Source: Turbatrix aceti (lineage: Eukaryota; Nematoda; Chromadorea; Rhabditida; Panagrolaimidae). From it: a DNA stretch of 64,000 bases. Made by a program: the position numbers and the translations under genes. The stretch is from positions 3,996,739 through 4,060,738 of the forward strand of contig OZ017767.1 in NCBI GenBank assembly GCA_963969345.1, given 5' to 3'. Positions 47,301 through 58,333 of the stretch are shown piece by piece; the stretch's first letter is position 1, and every line of letters starts with the position of its first letter. Below the pieces are notes generated by a model. That model saw nothing but the letters and a program-made list of their open reading frames with translations. It searched no databases and was not told the DNA's origin.

Positions 47301-50108
47301 TTTGACAGTTGTGAACAAGTGGCATGGACACGCGGACGTCGACGGGACGGCGTGGGGGCACGCGGTTTCTGTCCTGCTTGTGCGCAACTAACTGCAATTG
47401 TCACATGTTTCATTTTTTCCAATGCTTCCCGTCGCAACAGTGTTTTTCCGTTTGAAATGTTTTTGGTTGCGCCTGAGGCGTGCCTGGTGGGAGTCGTTCA
47501 ACGAAGTCACCGCGTCTACCGAGTATTGATCGATTGCGGGGTGACGACGACGAGTCGCGGTGCAGTGCTCTTCTCTGTCGGCGGCAGCGGCAACAACGAA
47601 GGTCCAACCGATAACAGCAGTTGCACTTTTGCGTACGTACACCACTGCCTGCCGCGGCTCTCGTGTACACGCTGCTTGCTGCTGCTGGCAGTTTGTTGTC
47701 GTCTTTTTTGTGCTTTTCTCGGGTTAAATTATGCGTTGCCGCTCGGAAGCAAGCTTGCCGTTTGCGTTTCGTTTCCTTTCCTTTTTTATCATTTTTTGAA
47801 AAATTCAATTTTCGCGACGAGACCCTTCTTTCTTTGAACTGACCGTTGTGCTACCATTCTGTGCCGGGGGCGATGCCATAAGTCACAAGTTTCCTGCCAA
47901 AGTGCACTTTGTCCACCAAGGACGCAATTGTTGTTTACGTACTCCCGTACAAGCCATTACCCACCGGCGGCTGTCTGTGTACCTCGTAGACTGTTTTCAT
48001 GTGTGTGTACGCATTTCTCCTTTCCTTGCCCGGATGGATAGCAGCAACTTCTGACGAACCACGTGTTATCGCTCAAAACTGCCTTTGCCGTTGGACATTT
48101 TATCAGCGCGCTTTGGAGCCGACTAATTTTATTTATTTTTTTCGTTCGTTCTGTAAAGTGAGCGTTTGCGTGGTCTTCCATTGAACATTTCGCTTCACTG
48201 CAAAAAAAAAGTTGCAATGACGCCGTCGGGTTAAAAAAAGACGGTGTGGCGTGTTCTAGGTAAGCAATTGACTGACGACAGTCTTTCCTCCTGCGTCCCT
48301 GCCACTTCTTTTCTTCCGTCGTCGTTGATGCTTTATGTTGAAAAAAATGCACCACACCGCGGAAAAGAGACTGAAGAACCGGCGGCGCTCGATCTATGAT
48401 CACTCACAGTCTCGATGCGGCGATGGATGGATGGATGGATGTTTGTTTATTTGACTTCAGTTTTTTGTTTTTATGTACGTCAATTTTTTTCTACCCAAGA
48501 ACCGGCAACTTATACCATATCCAACAAAGTTTTGGCGGTACTTCCTTTTTTTATCGCCTTACTTCCTCTGCTATTGATTACTCCGCGGAAGAAAATCGTC
48601 GTCCGTCTTGTCATAGATCGTTAATACAGGGCTGCATTTCTTCGGTTTGTGTGTGTGATGACGACGCCTCAGGGGCCGGTTGGTTGCGCGCACGAGTCTC
48701 TCCAAATCGACGTGAACCGGCGTGCGTTCGTTCACCCATTTCAAGACGAGGACGTCCTGTCTTTTTTCTTTGAAGGCAAAACATTCTTCTTTGTCAATGA
48801 TTTTTTTTTCGGGTATACTTTGCTCTGATGATGATACGACACGTTGCTTATGCCTTTTTTTGTTGTTGGGTGGATGAAAATTGTTTTTTCTTTGCCATTC
48901 ATTTTCGCTCTCCAGAAGTTTGCCGTGCTGAGATTGCCTTCTTTTTCTCCCGGAAACAATTTGTTGCAAAATGCCAAATTTTCATCTCTAAGCGCTATTT
49001 TTTTCTGATTTCCGTGATCTTTGTCAGTCATGTCGTAACCTTTTCTACCGTTTCGCGGAAAAAAAGATAAGGCGCAAGCCAGTACCGCAAAAGTCAAAAG
49101 GTATCGGTATGGTGAACCGTCTCGAGAGTAGTAAGTACTTAACTTTTATTGCCCCCATTCTATGCCTATTCTGTTTTTTCCCCGACTGCCGGTGGCTTAC
49201 ATTAGTTGTGTGCAACAAATGCACTTTCTAATGATGTGGACTTGTTTTGTGCCGACGTTGACAGCGTCAACGACCGAAACAGAGCCCTGCAATGACAAGC
49301 TACATTTCCTAGTGACAAGTTTTTTGATTGGTCGTTTGCGGGATAAATTTGAAATTAGCATGAGTCCAAATCCGGCTCAACAAAACGAGTGAGTTGATCA
49401 TCGCGTGTCTTTGAATTCATCACGAAGTCGCTTCCGTACACGTACTTTTTTTCCCAGCTTACGTTCCTTGGCATTCCAACAAGGACTGACTGACTGGAAA
49501 AAGTACCTGTCGTCCGGACACGTGTTTACCCTCTCTGTTTTGTCCCCCCACGACGACTCTCTTCTTTTGTACTCCAATTTTTCGGAGTCATCAGGACGGT
49601 GGGTTGATTGCGTGTTTCGACGCGAAAATTCTTACAGAATGGATGCGAAGCGTGTGTCGTTGTTTGGCTTCGCGTGTTTTTTCCACACGCGCGCGCAGTT
49701 TACGTTGACGTGGCTGGTCCAAGTTGAGGAGGGGATTTCAAGCGTGTATCTTTGTAGGCAAGAAACAGAATAGCCGGAGTAGTGCTAGTCGCCACCGAAA
49801 GGACAGACGGCACTACGACACTACCACAACTACCTCCGTGGCACACACCATTGGCACACGACGTCTCTGCTGCGTGGCGTTGGGAAGCACTAGTCGGTCT
49901 TCCTTATTATTATTTTCTGCAAAAATACCGCCGTCATCCTCCATAACGGTGTCAACAACCACGACGACTGTCGCAAGTAATCGTAATAACCACCTCGACC
50001 TCGGAGACAGATCATCGCCTGACCCAACACAATACTACCTTGCTTCCAACCTGTTAACCGATAACGATTGCTCTAAAAGAAGTTATCGAACCGGGATTTC
50101 TTGAATTT
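44322..50108. other. 5.8 kb non-coding region upstream of HIF-1
   Basis: Lies between the divergent MPPED and HIF-1 starts. Open frames up to 191 codons (47262-47837) show no domain or codon pattern. CACGTG sites at 45741, 48060 and 49519; a short GATG run at 48424-48441. Probably cis-regulatory, possibly with alternative HIF-1 first exons. Confidence 0.5.
44345..44356 (-). promoter_or_regulatory. Candidate trans-splice or 5' UTR acceptor of MPPED gene
   Basis: Minus-strand GACTATTTCAG upstream of the MPPED start. The open frame extends upstream of it without a family match, so translation is taken to begin downstream. Confidence 0.4.
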
Positions 50109-53100
50109 ATGGATTTTGATTTGGCCGAATGCACCACAAAAAAAGGGTTGGTTAAAAAAAATTATTTTTTGGGTTCGAAGTTGACCTGACCCCTTCGCTC
50201 CTTTGCAGCAGTAGAAGTCTGGATCGCAGACGCGAGACTTCCCGCTTCGCCGCCCGTGACCGGCGTGGCAAAGAAGCTGATATATTCACTGATCTCAAGG
50301 ACGTCGTACCTGTCGTCGAGGAATCCACGATCACGCATGTCGATCGCATTGCACTCCTCCGCGTCGCGTCGACCCTTTGCCGCCTCCGCAAAAATGCCGG
50401 TCCATGTAAGTTTTTTTTCCGGCTGACTGAATTTTCGGGAGGGGCTCCTAATCAATTTGGGGGGTTTTTTGAGAGCATCTTATTTCTGATTCCAAAGAAT
50501 GATAGGGATCAAAAAATTGTTTTTAGTTTTTGAGAAAAACAAAGAACTTAAAAACACGGGCAGTAGCCGTAATTTATGGGCATAGCAATTTTTTTTGGAG
50601 GGGATACAAAGAACAATAAAACGTGTGACAAAGTACGGCGGCGGCGGAGCTCAAACCCCCTCCTCCCGGTGCTGCTTCTGACGTCAGCAACAGAGTCGGG
50701 TGAAAGAGGAGAGGGGGTTACAGCACACGCAGAGGGAGAGCGGCGAGCAAGCACTGTTCGCTGTGCAGCTTGTTGTCAACACACGGAGCGGTGCTTCTAG
50801 ATAAAAATTGCCCGCATGTGACCACGTCCACGAAAACAGTGGAAAAATAAGAGAAAAATAGAAGGCAGGGGTGGGCGCGAAAAAATAAACACGGAACAAA
50901 AAAAAAGCTAGGAAAAAAGTAAAAACGGCTTGAGAATCAGAAAAATCAAATTTGACCATGGAAAACCACAAAAAAAATTAGTATTGATGCATCTTTTTTT
51001 TCAGTTTTGAACAACTCGCTCTCATCGGAGCGAAGAACCCGAGTCTGGGACGAGGCGACGATCAGCGAGTGCCTCGATGGCTTCGTCATCATCGCCGATT
51101 CGGATGGCACCATCATTTACATCACGGAGAGCGTGTCCATCTTCCTCGGCCTCACTCAGGTTTGTGGTTGTTAGAGGCATTACAACACGGGGGGTGGGGC
51201 ACACGAAGCGAAAATATCATAGTCCTGAAACAAGGGCAGGTATCGTAACCTGGAGTGGAGCGCGTAGGTAGGTAGTAACGTCTTATCAGGTATGCAGGCA
51301 GCAAAGCTCGGCGGCGGCGCGGTGAGAAAAACAAGACAATCGCCTGCAGCAGTTGGTTGCAGCGGGGCGGTAATAAAAATAAAAGAGGAAACGACAGTAA
51401 CCCCCTGGTAGAGCACGAGTTTGTTTTATTTTTCTGAGCACGCACGAAGACATATGGATTTCACGTTCTTAGAGAGTCCGCATGCATGCACAACGCGCGT
51501 ATGATTCTTTTTGACGCGTCCTGCACGATCCAAAAGAGGCTCGATACAAAAAATTGTTTGAAAAATCACGAACCGTGAGCTTTTTGTGGAAGAAAAAAAT
51601 TCGCAAACTGTGTGAAATTCTTTTTGGTCAAAGCCTAACTGCATGAAAATTTGTTTTATTAGAGCAAGTTTGGTAAGACAAACAAAGAAGCAAAGTTGGA
51701 ATCTAACTTTTTTTTTGGCCGAACTAAAAATTAAATAGAAAATCATCAGCACTTTTTTTGAAAAACTTGGAGGTGCAAAATTTTTGAGATACGAAACACA
51801 CGCATGAAAATTTTGGAGCCAAATGAGGACGCTAGGCAAAAACACGAAACCCGGGAAAAAAACTGACCGAGATCACGCCGAAAGTTTCCTCGATGTGTTT
51901 TGTTGGGTCTGGAGCACGCAAGTAGACCCGCCCGCCACGAAGAAGATGTCGCATGGCCACCGCGGTAAAAAACGTGACTTCGGCGGCGATACAAGACAAG
52001 CGGCGGTGATCTCTGTCGGAAAAACAGCGTATACTGGGGTGCAGGTCGGCAGGCATGCAGGATGGTCATCGACCTCACCACTCCGGGTTATGGGCCTCCC
52101 TGCGCTCTGAAAAAACAACAACGCAGCACTGCTATAAGAATAAAAAAACGGGGCGAGGCGTAGCTAGCGGGCGATTCCGTTGACAACGCGATTTTTTGCT
52201 GCATACGTGCCGTTTGAGAGCCCGTCGTTATTGGAAGAGGCGAGCAGCAGCTGGCGCGGCGGCCGCTATTATGAATCATCTGGACGTGAAAAAAAAGTTA
52301 GCGGGTCTTGTAGCGACGCTGTGGAAAATGCATCGTGGATTCACGAATTATACATACTCGAGCGAGCATGCGATGTCTTCGGATACGTGTGCATCGAAAA
52401 GTCCAAGGCGCAGGTGTTTACCGCCACGGGGCTCCGGGAAGCGAGGCGCGGAGAGGCGAGAGGTGAATAAAAGGACAACTCCACGCACCCTAGCGCACGT
52501 TCGAGAGCTGGGTGCGTACAGCCAGCACCCAGGCTCGGTGGAGAGTTGAGAAAGCAACCGAAGGATACGTGCGGCGAAGGAGGCTCTGGCGGGAACGCTT
52601 TGTACTTGTGGTGGTCTCGTTTTATCCCATGCCGGGTTGCCGCGTGCTTCTGCACGTATTTTTGGCTTTATGGCCTATTACTGACGAACCAGGGTTATTT
52701 TTGGCGAGGGTGGAGGCCTCAAAGCGCACGCATAGGCGGAAACTGGAGAATGCAGTGTTATTTTGCAGGAGGAGGGATAACCACGGGATTCTGAGTCAGT
52801 CTCGCAGATGTGCGGGGAGTTTGCAAAGTTATGTGCGGTTCTGCTGCTCCCCCGGGGTGCAAACTGCAAACTGGGTGCTAATCTGAGCAAAAAACTAGCG
52901 ATAACATTTGTGATAAAAAAAAACGAAAACAAGAATAAAAATAGACATGTTTGAACAAAAACGTTATATTTAGACGGATCTCGTCGGCCGGACGATCAAA
53001 GACTTCATCCACGCCACTGACTACGATGATCTCATGCGCATCTCGGCAGAAGAAGCCGCGGCCTCCGAGGAGTGCCGCGTCTCGACCGAAGATGCCCAGA

Positions 53101-56100
53101 TGAACCGCTTCGGCACGCGGATGATCATGCGCATGAAGACGGTCATCTCGCCCCGCGGCCGCAACCTGAACCTCAAGTCGGCGCTCTACAAGGCGATCGT
53201 CTGCCGCTGCCGCTCGATGCAGTTCGAGAGCAGCCGCATCCTGCTCATCCACGCCTCCACCACCCCCGCAGGCCAGGGCAACTCGATTTGCATGACGAAC
53301 GCTTCGGTTAAGGGCTCCGAGACGACTTCGGGATCCTTCATGACCCGCCACACCTGCGACATGCGCTTCAGCTATGTCAGCGAAAAGTTGGTTTTGTTTG
53401 ACGAGGAATAATTTTTTTATCTGTGCGTTTGCAGTTTCAATTACCTGCTTCGGCACGAGGCTCGCTCGCTGCAGGGCACGTCGTTCTACGACCTGGTTCA
53501 CCCGGCAGACCTGGACAGCGTCTCGGAGACGATCCGCGAGCTCTTCCGCAAGGGCCACTGCAGGTCGTCGTACTACCGCCTGATCGGCGCGAACAACTCT
53601 GTGGCGTGGATTCAGACGGAGGCCACGACGGTCAACCACACGACCCGCGGCCAGAAGGGACAGTACGTGCTCTGCGTCCACTCGCTGCTCGGCATGCAGA
53701 GCGAGTACGACTCGTGGACCACCGCCGGCACCGTCTGCTCCGACGTCCTCGCAGCAGGTCGCCCAGCGTGCCACTACGCCAAGTCCGAAATCGAAGATGT
53801 CAACGGTTGGTTTTGTATCTTTTGAGTTTTGGGGCTGATGCCGGCTGGCTTTACAGACTATCTCGGCCGTCAGCCGCAGTTTATCGACTGCCTCGACTTC
53901 ACGCCGCTCGTCGACGTCGACGCTGGCATCAACCTCCACGAGTACCGGCCCATGCGCGAGGCAAACACGCTGCGCACCGGTACGGCGACCTCGACGACTC
54001 CCGGCAGCGGCTTCGAGCGCTCCTCGACACAGCGTAAGCGAAGGGCGCCCCTCCCCTGCGTGCTTGAGCCCTCCTCGCCGCCACGCAAGACAGCGCGTGT
54101 GTCTCGGGGTGGTGGCACGCTTTCTAGGTACAACGAAGAAGGTCATCGAGGAGGAGGAAGCGACAACGACGAAGAACTCGACAGCGTCTGTCTGGCCAAG
54201 CGTTTTTGCTCCCAGATCTGGGAGGATTGTAACCCCTCCGATCCGAGGGCGGAGGCCGGCGAGTTACCGGCTCCGTCTGTGGGTAGGAACGATGCTGCGA
54301 CGCGCTGCGGGCCTTCGACGTCGGAGGAGGAGGACTACGGCGTGATCGACTTCATTGCGTGTCGGTGCTGTCAAGCAGGCGACGTGCTTCGGACCCAGGC
54401 GCCTTCGCCTTCGACCGATGAATCCCCGCTGGATACGGTCGCTGCCATGGCTGCGGGCACCTCCGACGCCAGCCGGTGGTGGCGGTGGAAGTGCAGCAGC
54501 AGCGAAGGGGAGTCGCAGGCAGCAGCGAGCACACCTAGCTTTAAGCGTCGGGGCTTCGTGAAGGCGTCGAACACGTCGGTCGTCTTCCGCAAGCACATCT
54601 TTGAGGTCTTGATTTTGATTTATTTCCTCGTGGCAGTCCTCTCTACCAGCCGGTCCACGTGTGCTTGCTTGACTCCCTCTCGCTTGACTTCCAAGGATGG
54701 CCCTCCGTATGTGACGACTGTTTACACGTATTTCTCCTTGCATCAGGGCCTCCCCTGTGAGCTCTCATGTCGTTGTCCGTAGACCCTTCCTTGCCCTTTG
54801 TTGTGTTCCGAGTCCTTGTTCTTCTTTTTCTAGGACGACTTTCAGAGCGCGCGGTTGTTTCAACACGTGCTGGTCGATTTTAGCCACTGTGTGCCATCGT
54901 TGCTGCCACCCTCAACGACGATGGCCATGACGAAGGTGATGGCAACGTTATTCTTCTTCTCCGTCACTTCCTCCTCCTCTTCTTCGCGGTGGTGACACAC
55001 AAGCACCACCGCTGAACGAAAGAATGGGCGCAATTTTGCAATCGGCTTTTTATAGCACTTTTTTACTTTGTTTTTGGGGCCGCAGGACCTGGAAGGGGTT
55101 ATCGGTCGTCGTTGGTTGCGTTCATGTCGGCGAGCAATCGATTTTTGAGGTCTTTCACGGCCACGTTTTTGTTTGTGGTTTGCCAGGGCTAAAAAAAGAC
55201 GGTGAACGAACGTGCGCTGGACAAAAAAAGCTCTAATTTGGTTGTTTTTCTGAAATTTTTTATTTTGGGTTGTTTTTCTTCAAAAAAAAATTAACCAGGC
55301 AAAAAATTCCAAAATTGCGTCTGACTTTCTGAGCGCTTCTTCAGCCGATGACCGATGACCAATGACCAGGGCCTGCACCAGAATTAGGGAAAGCCGTGCT
55401 AAATTTACTAACAAACTCCTGATTTCAGCGCGCCGCAAAGACAGCTATGGAGAAGTCTTTGAGTGGCTTTTTCGTGACCAACCGAACGAATCGCCCCCGG
55501 ACTCCGCCGCTTTTCACGACACCTTCGACAACGAGGAGGCGCCGCGACTCGGCCATCAGCAGCATTGCCTGCAGCAGCAAGAGCGCCAGCCTGACTTCTT
55601 TCGACAGCATAACCCTCGCTTCGGAAGCGAGTCGACGACTCCGGGAAGCGGAGGACCCCGAGGAGGAGGAGGGACTGGTGGACGAGTCCGGCACAGTCTC
55701 ACGCTTGACGCTGGACGAGACAGCGGGATGGTATGCGTGGGAGGAGTTGCCTCCGCGCCCTCAACGACGCCCGACCCTCGACGGTCCCTCGGCAGCAGCG
55801 TCCCCACGCGATCGATCAGCATCGACGGCTGCCGACCTCCGATGTCCGTCGTCGGTGCCCACGCCGCCCAGCAGCCTGCCCGACGGCCTCGAAACGGTTC
55901 CCTTGCAACCGTTGCCCTGGATGACACGCATCGATTTGCCGATCGAACCACTCCAGCCTCTGGACTTGCCGGCGCTGGGCATGCACACAGTGCCATCCGT
56001 GATCGACCTGATCATGGCCACCACCACACCGGTCACCATGGACACCACCACGCCCATCACCAGCGAAGACATGACAACGGCACCGTCGTCTCCGGAGCCG

Positions 56101-58333
56101 CCAAGTCGTCGTCGACGGCATCGGGACGATTCGGCGGTTTCGATGTCGCCTGCGCCCGATCTGGCGGGGCCCCTGCCCCACAGCAACAGCAGCGGCGAGG
56201 CGGCAATGCGTCCGCCGTCCCGTCCGCATTCAGTCCACTCACTGCCGGCTTCGCTGACTTTGACCTCACGTCTCCCACCGAACAGGTCGTCGCCGCGGCC
56301 GGTAACACCGCATGTGGTGTCCTCGACCCAGGACCAGCCCAGGCCCTTGCTCCGTTTGGCGACATCCAAGGCGGTTATGCCGGAACACTACCCGCCTTTC
56401 CAGAAAGTGGTAAGTCTTGAGAGGGGAGGTGAAGGACTCAGAACTTACCCCGCGCCGCCTTGCAGAGTACTCTATGCCCTGTGCTGGACAACTTGGTCCT
56501 CCGGGAACCGGACAAGCATGCGATTCCACTCTGCAGCCCGCTCTGTCTGCTGCCAGTCGTAAGCGTCACGCTGATGAAGCCGGCGCCATCAACGTCAACC
56601 AGCTTCCGGTAACCGGAGCACCCAGCCACATCTCACCTGAATACTTTGAGGAATTCAAAAACGACAACCCTCACCTCTTCCCCGGCGAGAAAGCCCAGCA
56701 GGAGGATTGCTTTGGTGGGTCTTTTTTTTAATATCATTGAAAAAGCGGGAGGAACTGGCTGGGAAGCGAAGCAGGCAGGCTGGCGTGTGAGTCAGCACAG
56801 GTGGTGGGGGTGGATCGTTCCTGCACACAGACACGACCACGTGCGTTGTCCGATTTTCGATCTGACATGCGTATGCGCAAAATACACGTAGGCAGGGGTG
56901 CGTAGCCTGGGGCGGGTCTGCGTGCTTAGTTCTGCTTAAAAAATGTCAGGACAAATGTGGGTTGTGAGAAAGTGATTCTCGCAATCAGAGATCGTTTCCG
57001 TGGTGAACAGAAAACACGTGTTTGTGCTTGCTTGCTTACCTGATCGGTGGTTAGTTTTTGGTTTTTTGTTCTACGCTAAAGTTTTTTGTGCACTTTACTG
57101 AACTGATTTTATCGGGGAACAGGCAACCGGAAAATGTGTGGAATTTGGTGGCTCCATTTTTTGTTCGTTGCCCGCTCGAATTGACAGCATAGGTTTATAG
57201 CTGTAGCCGCAGGCGCAGATTGGTGCACGAACTGTTTCTTGATCTTTCGTACACCTTCGAGCGTATTGTTCGATTCCAAAATACGAACACAAAACAGGCA
57301 AAAAACGTGCAAGTATTCGAGGTGTTTATTTATTTGACTAGTTTTGGTACTCTCTTTTTTGTTTCTTCCATGACTTTTTTTAAAGCCAGTGTAGCCAGGG
57401 GACAAGCCCACTACGACTCGCTAGAGGGAGTACGTGCGAACCACGAAGTCGGCTGAGTTTTCGCTTCGCACGCAGCAAAAGACAGGGCGAGTTGGTTGGT
57501 CGTTGCTTGCGTTTTGCAGAGGGGGGGACGCGTCGACGTCGTTGTCGTTGTCAGTTAGTCTGTTGGTGGCTATTTAATGACCATCTGTTGGGCGCGGAAA
57601 TGGCACGTAGTCTGGGATTCAATTTGAATTGTTGTGAGGAAGTATTCATCATTCATGAGGATTGCCTTTTCAGATATGAGCTGCTACATGTACGATGAAA
57701 ACATGGACAGACTCGAGTACCTGGCCCCCTTCGTCCCGGAAGACGACTACGTTACCCTTGGCTCTGATCCTCTGCCCCACTCCCTCGAGTTCAACTTCCC
57801 CGAACTCGACCTGTCAACCTACTCCTTCGACACCGAATTCGGCAAGGGTATCGAGAAGGTTAGTCATTCATTGCTTTGCTTTTTTGCACGTTCGCATCCG
57901 GCGCACCCGGAAGTAGATTTCGACAGTGAATGTCTGTGCCTATGAGTCGTTTTTTGGCGTCTTTTACGATGAGCAGCATTTTTTTCTAAAAAGAGCGCTT
58001 CAAAGACTCAAATGCCTTTTTTTCATGCTCACCGCGTTTGTTTTTCAGCCACTCAACGTTGAGAACAACCCTTGCATCTCTGGCTGTAGCCCGTTCATGT
58101 CGTACAACAACGCGACAATGGAGTGCGTCACTGGTGGATCGTCGAGCAGCACAGAATCCAACGGCATGGGCTACGAACCACTTCCCGCGAAGCGAGCCCG
58201 ACTCTTCGACGACGACGCGACCTGTACGCCGACCCCGAACGGCGATCTGCTCCTTCCCACTCCACCACCCCCACGCGCAGTACAACAGCAGCAGCAGACG
58301 ATGCACCACTACCAGCAGATTAATAGCTACTAG
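50109..58333 (+). CDS. hif-1: Hypoxia-inducible factor 1 alpha homologue (bHLH-PAS)
   Basis: Oxygen-regulated transcription factor, about 1,016 residues. Exons: 50109-50146, 50209-50405, 51005-51159, 52974-53386, 53435-53805, 53857-54033, 55429-56409, 56466-56714, 57674-57858, 58049-58333; every phase agrees. bHLH (about 16-78): [24 protein letters not shown] begins [20 protein letters not shown] has [17 protein letters not shown] and [19 protein letters not shown]. Then [18 protein letters not shown] and [13 protein letters not shown], both as in C. elegans HIF-1. The exon at 57674 encodes the degron [14 protein letters not shown] with LxxLAP; Pro879 is the expected site of EGL-9/PHD hydroxylation and VHL capture. 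A basic NLS-like PAKRARLF is near the end. Exon 1 ([13 protein letters not shown]) is inferred from phase and a GTTGGT donor; other first exons are possible. The region 451-778 is low-complexity with a His-rich tract near 640-665. Confidence 0.93.
50406..51004. other. HIF-1 intron 2
   Basis: 599 bases between the bHLH and PAS-A exons. No embedded feature recognised. Confidence 0.5.
51160..52973. other. HIF-1 intron 3, 1.8 kb
   Basis: Separates the two halves of PAS-A. Open frames on both strands lack domains. No tRNA-like or transposase-like sequence seen. It may hold enhancers. Confidence 0.45.
54034..54783 (+). other. Open, exon-like sequence in HIF-1 intron 6; possible alternative terminal exon
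   Basis: If the GTAAGC donor at 54034 is not used, the HIF-1 frame stays open for about 249 more codons to a stop at 54781-54783. The stretch is GC-rich like the coding exons up to about 54600. It encodes a bipartite NLS-like RKRRAPLP...PPRKTARV, an acidic segment and a hydrophobic run ([13 protein letters not shown]). Use of it would give a protein with bHLH and both PAS domains but without the degron. The shared exon joins perfectly in phase to 55429, so the canonical splice is certain; the alternative end is inference. Confidence 0.35.
56715..57673. other. HIF-1 intron 8
   Basis: 959 bases immediately before the degron exon. Two CACGTG sites (56838 and 57015). No coding signal. Confidence 0.5.

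Noticed and set aside
47262..47837. 191-codon frame upstream of HIF-1
   Set aside because: Overlapping frames of similar length on the other strand, no recognisable motif, and no exon signals.
48415..48445. Possible CRISPR-like or tandem repeat array at GATGGATGGATG
   Set aside because: Only a short tetranucleotide run; a CRISPR array is not expected in a nematode nuclear genome.
52878..54146. 422-codon open frame antisense to the HIF-1 PAS exons
   Set aside because: Its extent follows the GC-rich exons and its sequence is the complement of PAS-A/PAS-B coding; no domain is recognised.
55447..56562. 371-codon open frame overlapping the large HIF-1 exon in another frame
   Set aside because: GC-rich shadow. 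The other frame joins in phase to both neighbouring exons and carries the conserved [13 protein letters not shown] block.
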